Part shown: positions 43,879 to 54,162 of the stretch, in pieces
Layout of the letters: every line of letters begins with the position of its first letter
How positions within the stretch are numbered: position 1 is the stretch's first letter
NCBI RefSeq assembly: GCF_014610845.1
Contig: NZ_JABTCG010000002.1
Location: forward strand, 186,001-250,000
Origin: Maribacter arenosus
Lineage (GTDB): Bacteria; Bacteroidota; Bacteroidia; Flavobacteriales; Flavobacteriaceae
DNA length: 64,000 nucleotides
Direction of reading: 5' to 3'
The notes under the pieces: model-generated
What the model saw: the letters and a program-made list of their open reading frames with translations, nothing else
Told to the model about the DNA's origin: nothing
The model's database searches: none
Program-made: the position numbers and the translations under genes

Positions 43879-46800
43879 TTACATATTCCTTCTATACTGA
43901 CCACCTACTTCGAACAATGCCGAGGTAATCTGACCTAAGGAACAATATTTCGTAACCTCCATCAATTTTTCAAAAAGATTTTCATTATATATCGCAGCTT
44001 TTTGCAAATCCTTAATCAGTTCTTCGACCTTAGTGACATTCGCTTTATGCAGATTTTCTTTGGTCCGGATCTGAAATTGTTTTTCCTCTTCCGTAGCACG
44101 TATCACTTCCGTAGGCATTATTGTGGGCGACCCTTTGGAACTCAAAAAAGTATTCACTCCAATAATGGGATATTCCCCTGAATGCTTCAAGGTCTCATAA
44201 TACAGGCTTTCTTCCTGAATTTTGCTGCGCTGGTACATGGTTTCCATGGCGCCCAGAACACCGCCACGCTCAGTGATACGGTCAAACTCCAACAGGACGG
44301 CCTCCTCGACCAAATCGGTCAATTCTTCAATGATAAAAGCACCTTGGATGGGGTTCTCGTTCTTTGCCAAGCCCAACTCCTTATTGATAATCAATTGAAT
44401 GGCCATGGCCCTGCGCACCGACTCCTCTGTCGGGGTAGTAATGGCTTCATCATAGGCATTGGTGTGCAGTGAATTACAATTATCATAAATCGCATAAAGT
44501 GCTTGTAAAGTAGTGCGTATATCGTTAAAATCGATTTCTTGTGCATGCAAGCTTCGCCCCGAGGTCTGAATATGGTATTTGAGCATCTGAGCCCTTTCGT
44601 TGGCTCCGTATTTTATTTTCATCGCCTTGGCCCAAATTTTTCGGGCTACACGACCAATCACGGCATATTCGGGATCGATTCCATTACTGAAAAAGAAGGA
44701 AAGGTTGGGGCCAAATTGATCGATATCCATTCCGCGGCTCAAAAAGTATTCCACGTAGGTAAACCCGTTGGAAAGGGTAAATGCCAATTGTGATATAGGG
44801 TTAGCACCCGCCTCGGCAATATGGTAACCCGAAATGGACACCGAATAAAAATTACGCACCTTCTCTTTTATAAAATATTCTTGAACGTCGCCCATCAACC
44901 GCAATGCGAACTCGGTTGAAAAGATACAGGTATTCTGCGCTTGATCTTCCTTTAAAATATCCGCCTGCACCGTACCTCTAACTTGTGAGAGGGTCTTTTC
45001 TTTTATTTTATTATAGGTTTCCTGTGGAAGCACTTGATCGCCGGTAACACCCAACAGCAGCAGGCCAAGACCATCATTGCCTTCAGGCAGTTTACCATTG
45101 TAATATGGGCGTTCAATGCCCTTTTCTTTATAGCGTTTATCGATCTTTGCTTCGATTTCTTTTTCCAGACCGTTTTCCTTGATATGCAGTTCACATTGCT
45201 GGTCGATTGCGGCATTCATAAAGAAACCCAATAACATGGGTGCTGGGCCGTTGATGGTCATGCTTACCGAGGTCATGGCATGTGCCAAGTTGAAACCAGA
45301 ATACAATTTCTTGGCATCATCAAGACAACAGATGGAAACGCCTGCATTGCCGATCTTCCCATAAATATCAGGACGCCGATCTGGATCGTTTCCATAAAGT
45401 GTAACACTGTCAAAAGCAGTGGAAAGCCGTTTGGCCGGCAAACCCAAACTCACATAATGAAAACGGCGATTGGTACGTTCGGGTCCTCCTTCACCAGCAA
45501 ACATACGGGCCGGATCTTCCCCCATTCTTTTAAACGGATACAGCCCTGATGTATATGGAAACTCACCGGGAACGTTTTCTTGCAGCATCCATCGCAAGAG
45601 GTCGCCCCATGCTTGGTATTTTGGCAAGGCCACTTTTGGAATATCGTTCTGTGAAAGCGATTTGGTATGTGTTTCAATCTTTATTTCCTTGCCCCTTACC
45701 TTAAAACTGTACATGGGGTCTTTATATCTTTTGACCTTTTCATCCCATTGCAGTAGCATTTCCCAATGGTAGGGGTCAAAGTCCATTTTTATACGATCGA
45801 ATTCCGCAACAAGCCTACTTATAAAGTCTTTATCATCAATCGATTTTGAACTCACGGACTCAGAAACTATCCCATGTTTATCCAATTGTGGGGTTGTTCC
45901 AGTAACGGATTCAATCGTTTTAAAAATACCAAATAACTTTTGTGCCAAGAGTACCTGCTCGTTCACCATTTGGTCATATGTGCGGTTGCTCTCCGTGATT
46001 TCCGAAAGGTAACGGATACGGGCCGGCGGGATCACAAAAATCTTTTCAGACATTTCCTTTGAAACGGCAAAGCTGGATTTCAAATTGGTTTCGGTCTTTT
46101 CCACCAGTTGATCCATTACCGCCCTGTAAAGGATATTCATACCGGGGTCATTGAATTGGGAAGCTATGGTTCCAAAAACAGGTAGATCATCCTGAGGCGT
46201 ATCCCACAGATTATGGTTGCGCATGTATTGTTTCTTCACATCACGAAGTGCATCAAGAGCACCACGTTTGTCGAATTTGTTGATGGCCACGAGGTCGGCA
46301 AAATCGAGCATATCGATTTTTTCAAGTTGGGTAGCAGCCCCAAATTCAGGGGTCATCACGTAGAGCGATACATCGCTATGTTCAATAATCTCGGTATCGG
46401 ACTGCCCAATGCCTGATGTTTCTAGGATGATAAGGTTATACTCGGCCGCCTTTAAAACATCCACCGCTTCCTGTATATGTTTTGAAAGTGCCAAATTGCT
46501 TTGACGGGTCGCCAAGCTACGCATGTATACCCTAGGGTTGTTGATGGCGTTCATACGGATCCGGTCCCCAAGGAGTGCACCCCCTGTTTTTCGTTTGGAT
46601 GGATCCACCGAAATTATAGAAAGTGTCTTTTTTGGAAAATCGATCAAAAAACGGCGCACCAACTCATCGACCAAAGACGATTTGCCGGCACCCCCAGTAC
46701 CTGTGATACCCAGCACAGGAGTCGCCTTTTTTCCTATTTCCCGGAACCGGGAGAAAGCTTTTTCAAACTCATCGTGTCTGTTTTCGGCTAAGCTGATCAG

Positions 46801-47316
46801 TCTGGCTATGGTTTGAACGTTTTTTTTATGAAGTAACTGCTTAATGCCTGTATCTCCAGGAAGGGTTAAGGGTGGATTGGGAAAATCGGCCTTTTTGACC
46901 AAATCATTGATCATGCCTTGCAGGCCCATAGCGCGACCATCATCGGGTGAATAAACCTTGGTGATTCCGTAGTCCATTAGGTCTTTAATCTCTTCTGGAA
47001 GAATTACACCGCCACCACCGCAGAAGATTTTGATATGTCCTGCGCCCTTTTCCTGCAGTAAATCATACATATACTTGAAGTACTCGGTATGACCGCCTTG
47101 ATACGAAGTCATTGCAATGGCATTGACGTCTTCCTGAATGGCGGTATTCACCACCTCTTCCACGCTACGATCATGCCCTAAGTGGATGACCTCGACTCCG
47201 GTGGCTTGGATGATACGACGCATGATATTGATGGCAGCATCGTGCCCATCAAAAAGGGAGGCAGCCGTAACGATACGTACTTTAAACTTTGGCACATAGG
47301 GGGCTGTTTGTTTCAT
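43879..47316 (-). CDS. icmF: fused isobutyryl-CoA mutase (IcmF)
   Basis: A 1145-residue adenosylcobalamin enzyme with three parts in IcmF order. An N-terminal B12-binding domain (1-140) carries DGHDAA at 23-28. A MeaB-like GTPase chaperone (about 200-420) has Walker A GTGGAGKS at 206-213 and NKFD. The mutase TIM barrel follows from about 560 to the end, with [18 protein letters not shown]. Methylmalonyl-CoA mutases instead keep B12 binding at the C-terminus and a TMYTGR substrate loop. The family interconverts isobutyryl-CoA and n-butyryl-CoA and some members act on pivalyl- or isovaleryl-CoA. No cobalamin riboswitch was seen in the 139-nt upstream gap. Confidence 0.93.
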   Translation of the reverse strand: MKQTAPYVPKFKVRIVTAASLFDGHDAAINIMRRIIQATGVEVIHLGHDRSVEEVVNTAIQEDVNAIAMTSYQGGHTEYFKYMYDLLQEKGAGHIKIFCGGGGVILPEEIKDLMDYGITKVYSPDDGRAMGLQGMINDLVKKADFPNPPLTLPGDTGIKQLLHKKNVQTIARLISLAENRHDEFEKAFSRFREIGKKATPVLGITGTGGAGKSSLVDELVRRFLIDFPKKTLSIISVDPSKRKTGGALLGDRIRMNAINNPRVYMRSLATRQSNLALSKHIQEAVDVLKAAEYNLIILETSGIGQSDTEIIEHSDVSLYVMTPEFGAATQLEKIDMLDFADLVAINKFDKRGALDALRDVKKQYMRNHNLWDTPQDDLPVFGTIASQFNDPGMNILYRAVMDQLVEKTETNLKSSFAVSKEMSEKIFVIPPARIRYLSEITESNRTYDQMVNEQVLLAQKLFGIFKTIESVTGTTPQLDKHGIVSESVSSKSIDDKDFISRLVAEFDRIKMDFDPYHWEMLLQWDEKVKRYKDPMYSFKVRGKEIKIETHTKSLSQNDIPKVALPKYQAWGDLLRWMLQENVPGEFPYTSGLYPFKRMGEDPARMFAGEGGPERTNRRFHYVSLGLPAKRLSTAFDSVTLYGNDPDRRPDIYGKIGNAGVSICCLDDAKKLYSGFNLAHAMTSVSMTINGPAPMLLGFFMNAAIDQQCELHIKENGLEKEIEAKIDKRYKEKGIERPYYNGKLPEGNDGLGLLLLGVTGDQVLPQETYNKIKEKTLSQVRGTVQADILKEDQAQNTCIFSTEFALRLMGDVQEYFIKEKVRNFYSVSISGYHIAEAGANPISQLAFTLSNGFTYVEYFLSRGMDIDQFGPNLSFFFSNGIDPEYAVIGRVARKIWAKAMKIKYGANERAQMLKYHIQTSGRSLHAQEIDFNDIRTTLQALYAIYDNCNSLHTNAYDEAITTPTEESVRRAMAIQLIINKELGLAKNENPIQGAFIIEELTDLVEEAVLLEFDRITERGGVLGAMETMYQRSKIQEESLYYETLKHSGEYPIIGVNTFLSSKGSPTIMPTEVIRATEEEKQFQIRTKENLHKANVTKVEELIKDLQKAAIYNENLFEKLMEVTKYCSLGQITSALFEVGGQYRRNM

Positions 47317-47455
47317 CTATAATAAACACTCATTATTAGGGTTGTAATTTACGGAATATTCAAGAAAAAGGGTGTGAAATTTGGAATGATTCAAAAACAA
47401 TACGCCTACTTCGATTCCCATTCAAGGAATACAGGCTAAAAATCAAAAGTACACC

Positions 47456-48004
47456 TTAGAACGTCATAGGTTTCAACCTTTCGATGATGTATTTCCCCAT
47501 ATCGAAATCTATAAACGGACTCTGGGTCGGTTTATAAAGGGGATGTTTCGGATGCCCTTTTTGGGTGGGTTCACCAATTATTTTCCATTTCAGATTCAAA
47601 GGTTTCAATTGGGTATATAATCGTATCAAACATTCGGGCAAATATTCCCGAGCTTCTATTAAATCACCAAAGGCCACCCATATCGTATCTATACCCAATT
47701 CCCGAATGGATTGGGCTATATTATTTTCATTTTCCAATTGTAAGTTTTGATTAATTTGGCGGTGTAACTGATTTGGGTCCGTAGCCCTTTGGGGGTATAC
47801 GTTATACATCACCCAGCCATCGAAGCCGTTGAATTTCGAGATCCGTTTTACCGACCGTAATGTATTGTCCAATGCATTGGGCCTTGCCGTACTCGGATTG
47901 ACCCCTATACAAGCCACCATGTTTTCGCTTCTTTCCCCTAAAATATAGCGCGCAGTATCCGTTTCATTATTTTGGTAAAGCCATTCGCTTTTTTCTACTA
48001 CCAT
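47456..48004 (-). CDS. DUF1643 domain protein
   Basis: A 182-residue cytoplasmic protein with the DUF1643 pattern: CIGVNPSTARP near residue 33, a conserved GFDGWVMYNVYPQRATDPNQ block, and an IWVAFGD motif. The family is widespread and of unknown function, sometimes in mobile or defence contexts, but nothing mobile is visible here. It stands alone between icmF and the sugar-mutarotase-like gene, 41 nt after the latter's stop-side neighbour region. Confidence 0.88.
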   Translation of the reverse strand: MVVEKSEWLYQNNETDTARYILGERSENMVACIGVNPSTARPNALDNTLRSVKRISKFNGFDGWVMYNVYPQRATDPNQLHRQINQNLQLENENNIAQSIRELGIDTIWVAFGDLIEAREYLPECLIRLYTQLKPLNLKWKIIGEPTQKGHPKHPLYKPTQSPFIDFDMGKYIIERLKPMTF

Positions 48005-48045
48005 GGTGTTTTCTTAGCACTACTTAAACCTCAACACTATTATGC

Positions 48046-48933
48046 TTAATCTATATTAAACACCTTATAGGTCCTGGACCATTCCCTGGATCCACCGGAT
48101 GGAACATCAATTTGAAAGAATAACTCGGGACTGATCACATGTTTCCACCCCCAGAGATTCACTTTACTGGTTTTAAAACTCCCCGTTTCGCTAATCCCTA
48201 TCTTATGTCTATGATTCACCAATTCCCAGGATGCCTCTACGTTTTCACCTCCTGATAGGTTGCTGAAAAAGAATTGCTCGTTGGGTGTACCGTTGAATCC
48301 AACGCTATTGGACCCTAAGCTAACTTGCTGTTCACTATTCACCGTTTCCTTAAAATATTCGGGCCTTAATTGAAATGGAAATTTCAACTTATAATCAGGT
48401 CCCATCAATGCATTATTCAAGGCCATAAAGTTATGGACGTACTCATCCGTACGAATATCCTTTTCCCCTGTATTCGCTAACCGATAGGCTATGGAAAACC
48501 CACTTTCGTACAAGGCAATCTCTTTTTTTAAAACATAGGCGTAGTCGTTTATGGTATCCGATATGCAACTGATCATGATTATATTCGGAGCGGGGTGTTG
48601 TATTTGAAATTTCGCGGGTCTTATCCTATGTGCTTTATTGAAGCGATATTCATCTGTATCCTTTTGTAATAGCCCTACTCCTATTTTGTGAAACCATCCC
48701 CCAATAGCCGCTTCTTCAAAACCTAGGGCATTATCGATACCGAACTCATTATAAAACCCTTTTCCCAAAGCCAAGTCATCTACAATATCGGTTCGTTCAG
48801 CAATCGATAGGGGTATATTTTGAAACTTCAACTGGGTGATTTTCCCCGTCCAGTCAAATCTTGAAGCGTTATAATTTTCATCCGGAAGGTCGATTTGAAG
48901 TTCCAGGTTTTTATTCTTAAGTTGATGTGCCAT
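48046..48933 (-). CDS. galactose-mutarotase-like fold protein
   Basis: A 295-residue protein with no signal peptide. The beta-rich sequence with QIDLPDENYNASRFDWTGKI, IGGWFHKIGVG, YRLANTG and LWGWKHVISPELFF suggests the aldose 1-epimerase/galactose-mutarotase beta-sandwich. I am not sure of the subfamily or the substrate. A start at 48972 would overlap the upstream gene. MAHQLKNK at 48933 leaves a 17-nt gap and is preferred. It is cotranscribed with the Gfo/Idh oxidoreductase and may act on its product or substrate. Confidence 0.65.
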   Translation of the reverse strand: MAHQLKNKNLELQIDLPDENYNASRFDWTGKITQLKFQNIPLSIAERTDIVDDLALGKGFYNEFGIDNALGFEEAAIGGWFHKIGVGLLQKDTDEYRFNKAHRIRPAKFQIQHPAPNIIMISCISDTINDYAYVLKKEIALYESGFSIAYRLANTGEKDIRTDEYVHNFMALNNALMGPDYKLKFPFQLRPEYFKETVNSEQQVSLGSNSVGFNGTPNEQFFFSNLSGGENVEASWELVNHRHKIGISETGSFKTSKVNLWGWKHVISPELFFQIDVPSGGSREWSRTYKVFNID

Positions 48934-48950
48934 AAGTGTGAAACTAAATT

Positions 48951-50270
48951 TTACCCTTGCCATAATTCCCAAGGGGCCCGATAAATCGGTTTTAAAAAAG
49001 AATTCGCTTCAGGGCTATTCATAATACTACCTTCGCTATCATTCCATTCCAATTTTTCACCGGTTCTATAGGCGATATTCCCCAAATGGGCGACGAGTGC
49101 CGCATTCCGGCCAATTTCAATGGTACAGTTGGGATCTTTTCGGCTTTTAATACACTCATAAAAGTTCTTGGTGTGGGCATCCAATCCATTGGCATGACTT
49201 TTTCGTGGGGGAATCGCCTCGGTAAGGTATTTTCCATCGTGCTGTAATGGCATTACTTTCCAACTGGCCCGGTTAACGGCCAAGATACCGTTTTCCCCTA
49301 TAAAGGCCACCCCGGGTTCCCCTGATTCTTCTAAATAAGGGGAAGTGCCCATGGCCATGAATTGTTCCCAAATGAGGTTAAAATTTCCAAAATCGTAAAC
49401 CGTGGTCAAGGTATCAGGGGTTTCGCTTGCATCATCGGGAAACGCCAGTTTTCCCCCAATGGCCATTACTGAGTTCGGGGCTGAGGCCTTCATTCCTTCC
49501 AAAACCATGTCGATCATATGTACCCCCCAATCGGTCATGAGTCCACCCGCATAATCCCAGAAATAACGGAAAGTGCCATGAAATCGATTTTGGTTAAAGG
49601 GTCTTTTCGGTGCTGGACCCAACCAGCGATCATAGTCAACGCCTTGAGGGGCTTCAGTATCGGGGACCACATTAAATCCACGACCATAATTAACATCGGC
49701 CCAGGCTTTCACCTGTCTTATTCTGCCCAAAGCCCCTGTATGCAAATAGTCAAAAGCGGAGTGCCAATGGGGGTCACTCCGTTGCCACTGCCCTACTTGT
49801 ACGACCCTATTATATTTTCGTGCGGCTTTGACCATTAAATCGGCTTCATGAATGCTATTGGCAATGGGTTTTTCAACATAGACGTCCTTCCCGGACGCAC
49901 AGGCATCAATCATTTGAATGCAATGCCAATGGTCAGGGGTTCCGATGATAACGGCAGTCATATTTTTGAGCCTTAAGAATTCGCGATGATCGGAAAAGGT
50001 TTTAGGCCGTTTTCCCGTTATGGTTTCCAACTCCGAAGCACGTTTTTCCAATACCCCTGTATCGACATCACAAAGAGCCACACAAGCGGTTCCATCATTT
50101 TTAAGGAAAGACATGAGGTCTGCCCAACCCATACCCCTAACACCAATGAGTCCCACGGTAATGCTATCCTTATCCATTACAGTAGATCGGGCCGACACCT
50201 GGCTTAAAGGCAAGGTAGTGGCAATTGATGCCGCCCCGAGATTTTTTAAAAATTTTCTTCGATTCCCCAT
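48951..50270 (-). CDS. Gfo/Idh/MocA-family oxidoreductase with Tat signal
   Basis: A 439-residue NAD(P)-binding protein. It begins with a twin-arginine signal (NRRKFLKNLGAASIATTLPL), so it is exported folded with its cofactor. The Rossmann motif is VGLIGVRGMG, followed by the family signature GTPDHWHCIQ and EKPIANS with the catalytic-region Lys. The C-terminal beta-sheet domain has WDYAGGLMTDWGVHMIDM. In Bacteroidota such exported proteins act on sugars or glycosides, sometimes as glycosidases using NAD transiently (GH109 type). The substrate is unknown. Confidence 0.9.
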   Translation of the reverse strand: MGNRRKFLKNLGAASIATTLPLSQVSARSTVMDKDSITVGLIGVRGMGWADLMSFLKNDGTACVALCDVDTGVLEKRASELETITGKRPKTFSDHREFLRLKNMTAVIIGTPDHWHCIQMIDACASGKDVYVEKPIANSIHEADLMVKAARKYNRVVQVGQWQRSDPHWHSAFDYLHTGALGRIRQVKAWADVNYGRGFNVVPDTEAPQGVDYDRWLGPAPKRPFNQNRFHGTFRYFWDYAGGLMTDWGVHMIDMVLEGMKASAPNSVMAIGGKLAFPDDASETPDTLTTVYDFGNFNLIWEQFMAMGTSPYLEESGEPGVAFIGENGILAVNRASWKVMPLQHDGKYLTEAIPPRKSHANGLDAHTKNFYECIKSRKDPNCTIEIGRNAALVAHLGNIAYRTGEKLEWNDSEGSIMNSPEANSFLKPIYRAPWELWQG

Positions 50271-50466
50271 TTTAAGTTATTTAGCCCTTGAAGGTACTTG
50301 ATCTTTCCTAAAATAAGAAGGCGAAGGCTTCGATTTTATGGCACTATCAGATTGAGGACTTTTGACCCATTATAACCATGGAAAAACATCATTGGTCGGG
50401 GAGGTTAAACTAGACATTCCTCATGGGCATAAGGAGTCTACGAATGCTTGGTGCCCAGTACACCTA

Positions 50467-51213
50467 TTATTTTATAATATGATAGAATATAAAATAGGTC
50501 ATTGCTAGATTGAATCCTGCATGGCCCGCAATGGCCCCATAAATCGATTCCGATTTATTTTTGCAATAAAAAAACAGTCTGCTAGTCAAAAACATCAAGG
50601 TCATCCATAAAATCGCAGGTACAACCAATACCTTCCAATACCCGTCGGTAAATAGGATGCCGAAATGGGCCAAGTGAACCGTCGCAAACGCTAAACTATC
50701 GAAAATTGACGCCTTATTATTCCCAAATCCCGGAACAAAGCTTTGGTGAATCAATCCCCTGTAGACCAATTCTTCCCCAATGGGGCTAAAAGTCATTCCT
50801 ATGAGGGCGAACAATACAAAGAAAATATGCCTATCCTTGCCCGTGAGTTCATTTATTGGAATATTCCCATAAGAATTGGAGATATAAACAAACCAGTTTT
50901 CAATGGTGTCTTGATAAAGATAATATCCGAGAAAAAATACGATCGTACAGGCCAAAATTCCTAAGACGAATGAGATTACCAACCACTGAACTTTATTTGT
51001 CCATGTAATCCCGATCATTTTCCTACCCTCCTTTTTTAACAGCAAAAAAGGGGTAAGCCACATGATTATGAAAATAAGCGAAGTGAAATTGTAGTTCCCT
51101 GTCCGATTGGCCTCCAAAACGACAAGGAATCTTGGTATTCCAAACAACATGATCAATGTCAATCCTAATTGCCAATTGAACTTTAATCTATTGTCTCGGA
51201 AAAGGTTCTTCAT
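50467..51213 (-). CDS. CPBP-family intramembrane metalloprotease
   Basis: About 248 residues with eight likely membrane segments and the CAAX-protease/bacteriocin-processing motif EELVYRGL in the middle, plus a later conserved His in TVHLAHFG. Members cleave membrane-embedded substrates, but the specific function is unknown. The frame opens at 51225. I prefer MKNLFRDN at 51213. It follows the SLC12-type transporter after about 27 nt on the same strand. Confidence 0.85.
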   Translation of the reverse strand: MKNLFRDNRLKFNWQLGLTLIMLFGIPRFLVVLEANRTGNYNFTSLIFIIMWLTPFLLLKKEGRKMIGITWTNKVQWLVISFVLGILACTIVFFLGYYLYQDTIENWFVYISNSYGNIPINELTGKDRHIFFVLFALIGMTFSPIGEELVYRGLIHQSFVPGFGNNKASIFDSLAFATVHLAHFGILFTDGYWKVLVVPAILWMTLMFLTSRLFFYCKNKSESIYGAIAGHAGFNLAMTYFIFYHIIK

Positions 51214-51239
51214 ACGTATAACCAACCTTTTGTTCTTCT

Positions 51240-53432
51240 TTATACTAAAACATTTTCAAATTCGGAATCGGCACAATAAATGGCTGAAATTCGGGATTTA
51301 TTCACCATTTCGACCATATCCTTAACGGTCATTCCTTCCTCTATATTAAAGATATTTACATCCGAATTTCGCTCTTTAATTACATTTTCCAGCAAATCAC
51401 CTTTTTTTATTGAAATTGTAGTGCTTTTGGGAAATCGTACCATAGTATGTAAATCTTCAATGTCCTTATCGGAAAATGTCAATTGCGCATCATTATTCAA
51501 TATATGAACATCAATAGTCCCTTTCCAATTCCGGCAAATTAACAGCGCAATAAGTGTAGATAGGTCATTGTTATTAACACTGAATGTTTCCTTCCAATTT
51601 ACGGGAATACTTGTCATCCATAAACTGAGACTTTTTTCGATTGCCAGACTAGCTGTAGAAAATGGGATATAAACAATCAGTCCAAAATTATTCTTCTTAG
51701 AATCCTTTATAAGTTTATCGTAGTACGCTAAATTGGATGTTGTCGAATCAATGCTTGCAAAAATGATATTCGGTTTAAAAAATGCAGCATTTAACGATTG
51801 CATACTTACATTTACCGTTGTATTGAAATCGGTGTTATCAATTGTTGTATAGGATACCGATAATTCGCTTTCCTTAAACTTTTTAACTGCATTTTTAAGA
51901 AAGTTTTCCAGGTTATTCTGTTCGAATTGATTTTCATTCCGCAAAGCCAATATTTTAATCGAACCTTTAGGATATATAATTGAATGGATAAGTTTAAAAG
52001 AGCTTCTGAGTTCTTTTGGCATTGTAATAGGCATTAGCAAATCAGGTCGCCACGACCTTACTTCTTTTTCTTGTCTCAGATTATTGGTTTTTTTGGTCGC
52101 CCACTCGGCCAAAGCAGTGAAAAGACCACTTCTAGAGTCTCCGGCAGCAGATTTGATGTTCATTTTTACCAGATATAGATAAAAAATCACGATAAAAACC
52201 AATGAAAACAATGCAACTAAAACGTTCATTACGAACATAATGGCAATGGACCCTAAAGCACCAATGGCAGGCACAATCGTTGGTATTTTCAGGGTGGGTC
52301 TATAACTCGGCAAGCCCAAGGTTTGTTCTACCAAGGCGACAATATTTACCATGGCATAGGTTATCATAAAAAACATCGTAAGTATCGGGGCGATAGTATT
52401 CAAATTACGTAATGAGATACCAAAAAGGACAATCACGGCGGTTATTAGCATGGCATTGACCGGTTCTCCCCTTTTAGACAGCTTTGAGAGGAACTTACTT
52501 TTGGGCAGAATATTTTTTTCTCCTAAGGCCAACAAGATTCTAGGAGCACCAACAAACGAACCCAGGGCCGATGAAAGCGTCGCACCCAATAAGCCAGCGA
52601 GAACAATAGGTCCGTACAAGGCTTTGTCAATAAAGATATTGTAGTTGGCCGCCAATTCGGTAGGATCGGCAATAACCGCAGCAACAAATATCAAACTTAC
52701 ATATATGACCGTGGTAATCACTACCGAGGATAATGTTCCTACGGGGATGCTTTTTCGGGGATTGGTTAAGTCCCCAGACATATTCGCCCCTGCCATAACT
52801 CCTGTTACTGCAGGGAAAAAGACGGCAAAGACTATCCAAAAAGATGATCCTTTAAAATTGTTTTCTATAGAGCCAGGGTATTTTCCAAACCATTCTACGT
52901 TAAAATTCAAATCATTAACAAATAATGCGCCGTAAATGGATACTAATGACAAAACAATAATTCCCAATATTACATACTGTATCTTAAAAGCGAAACTGGT
53001 ACTTATAAAGGCAATCGTCATCACCAAGATAAAAATTCCTATGTCAAGGATAAATGGATTTATACCCGGGGTAAGTGTTTGTAACCCTTCTCGAAATCCA
53101 AAAATATACATTGCAACGGCAATGGCCTGTGCGAAGTAAAAAGGAATTCCTATGGCTCCTCCAATTTCCAATCCAAGGGATTGCGAAATCAAACTAAAGG
53201 CACCCCCACTGCCGATCCGGACGTTTGTTGTGATAGAGGACAAGCTGAGTGCGGTGGTAAAAGTAATGGCAACTGATAGCAAAACAATGGCCAAAGCTCC
53301 TACTACCCCGGCGTTGCCAACAACCCATGGCTGGCGTATATACATAATTACACCTAGAATTGTTAGGGTCGTAGGGGTAAACACACCCGAGAAAGTCCCA
53401 AAAGTCTTCTTTTTTATAGTGTTTGTATCCAT
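51240..53432 (-). CDS. SLC12-type cation-chloride cotransporter / amino acid permease-like
   Basis: A 730-residue membrane protein. It starts FGTFSGVFTPTTLTILGVIM and YIRQPWVVG, a hallmark of the SLC12 cation-chloride cotransporter group in the APC superfamily, then about 12 membrane helices to residue 460. A cytoplasmic C-terminal domain of about 270 residues follows, resembling the universal-stress-like regulatory tail of such proteins. The ions carried cannot be read from sequence. It has 280 nt of gene-free DNA upstream, in which I saw no supported site. Confidence 0.88.
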   Translation of the reverse strand: MDTNTIKKKTFGTFSGVFTPTTLTILGVIMYIRQPWVVGNAGVVGALAIVLLSVAITFTTALSLSSITTNVRIGSGGAFSLISQSLGLEIGGAIGIPFYFAQAIAVAMYIFGFREGLQTLTPGINPFILDIGIFILVMTIAFISTSFAFKIQYVILGIIVLSLVSIYGALFVNDLNFNVEWFGKYPGSIENNFKGSSFWIVFAVFFPAVTGVMAGANMSGDLTNPRKSIPVGTLSSVVITTVIYVSLIFVAAVIADPTELAANYNIFIDKALYGPIVLAGLLGATLSSALGSFVGAPRILLALGEKNILPKSKFLSKLSKRGEPVNAMLITAVIVLFGISLRNLNTIAPILTMFFMITYAMVNIVALVEQTLGLPSYRPTLKIPTIVPAIGALGSIAIMFVMNVLVALFSLVFIVIFYLYLVKMNIKSAAGDSRSGLFTALAEWATKKTNNLRQEKEVRSWRPDLLMPITMPKELRSSFKLIHSIIYPKGSIKILALRNENQFEQNNLENFLKNAVKKFKESELSVSYTTIDNTDFNTTVNVSMQSLNAAFFKPNIIFASIDSTTSNLAYYDKLIKDSKKNNFGLIVYIPFSTASLAIEKSLSLWMTSIPVNWKETFSVNNNDLSTLIALLICRNWKGTIDVHILNNDAQLTFSDKDIEDLHTMVRFPKSTTISIKKGDLLENVIKERNSDVNIFNIEEGMTVKDMVEMVNKSRISAIYCADSEFENVLV

Positions 53433-53714
53433 TTTTTCTGATTATACGTTATATCATAATTCTAAATCGATCCTCTGGCCCATTGATTTTATTGCATTAT
53501 GCCCAACGTTTTTAACGATGGTTTCATTTTTGAAAATGGCCGACTGACCATTTCCTCGATTACGCAGAGCTTTTATATAAATGTAAGGATTTCCGTTTTG
53601 GAAATACGCCTGTAATTAATTTTAGATAGCGCACGTGGTTGTTTTTAGCTTAACCCTATGAAGTAAGGTTTTATAGACTTTCACAAGGTTATTTCCAATA
53701 TCCGGTCCCCTCTA

Positions 53715-54044
53715 CTATCTTAAAATTTTATCCATTTCTTTTCCTTTTTCCAATTCGTTGATCAACTTATCTACATATCGAATCGTTTGCATGGGCTTGT
53801 CTTTGATTACCCCAACACGATGGCCACATATTACACCGGTGATTTTTGAAGTATCAGGATTGATTTGGGGCGCTTGCGCAAAGAAAGTTTCGCAATTGGT
53901 TTCCCCTAATTCGCTTAATTGTTTTGAAGTCACATAGGGAGTGTTGATTTTTAGGGTAAAAAACCACACGTCGAAACCCAAGGTTTTTCGAAGAGCAAGA
54001 ATGGTAATCAGGATATTCTGATGGTCCATTGCATCCACTGGCAT
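53715..54044 (-). CDS. DUF2200 protein, N-terminal half abnormal (possible frameshift)
   Basis: A 109-residue ORF. From about residue 46 the sequence follows the DUF2200 family closely: ETFFAQAPQINPDTSKITGV, ICGHRV, IRYVDKLINELEKGKEMDKI. The first 45 residues do not show the family's usual start (a conserved YPxY segment and a WLTG motif). A piece resembling YPDYH...KNLGF occurs in a different frame over the same DNA (about 53960-54030). So the gene may be frameshifted or its start replaced. The function of DUF2200 is unknown. Confidence 0.6.
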   Translation of the reverse strand: MPVDAMDHQNILITILALRKTLGFDVWFFTLKINTPYVTSKQLSELGETNCETFFAQAPQINPDTSKITGVICGHRVGVIKDKPMQTIRYVDKLINELEKGKEMDKILR

Positions 54045-54162
54045 CTCGGACCGGAAGCACCTATTTAGGCCAATAAGATGCCAATACCTAAAATAAAGTT
54101 TACATTATTTGTAAAGAAATACAACATAATTTTCTAGATTTAAGGTTTAACCCAAATGCTAC

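Noticed and set aside
47317-47455. Possible cobalamin riboswitch before icmF
   Set aside because: No B12-box-like sequence or matching stem was seen in the 139 nt.
53499-53612. 37-codon plus-strand ORF upstream of the SLC12-type gene
   Set aside because: Short, with no promoter or motif, not distinguishable from chance.
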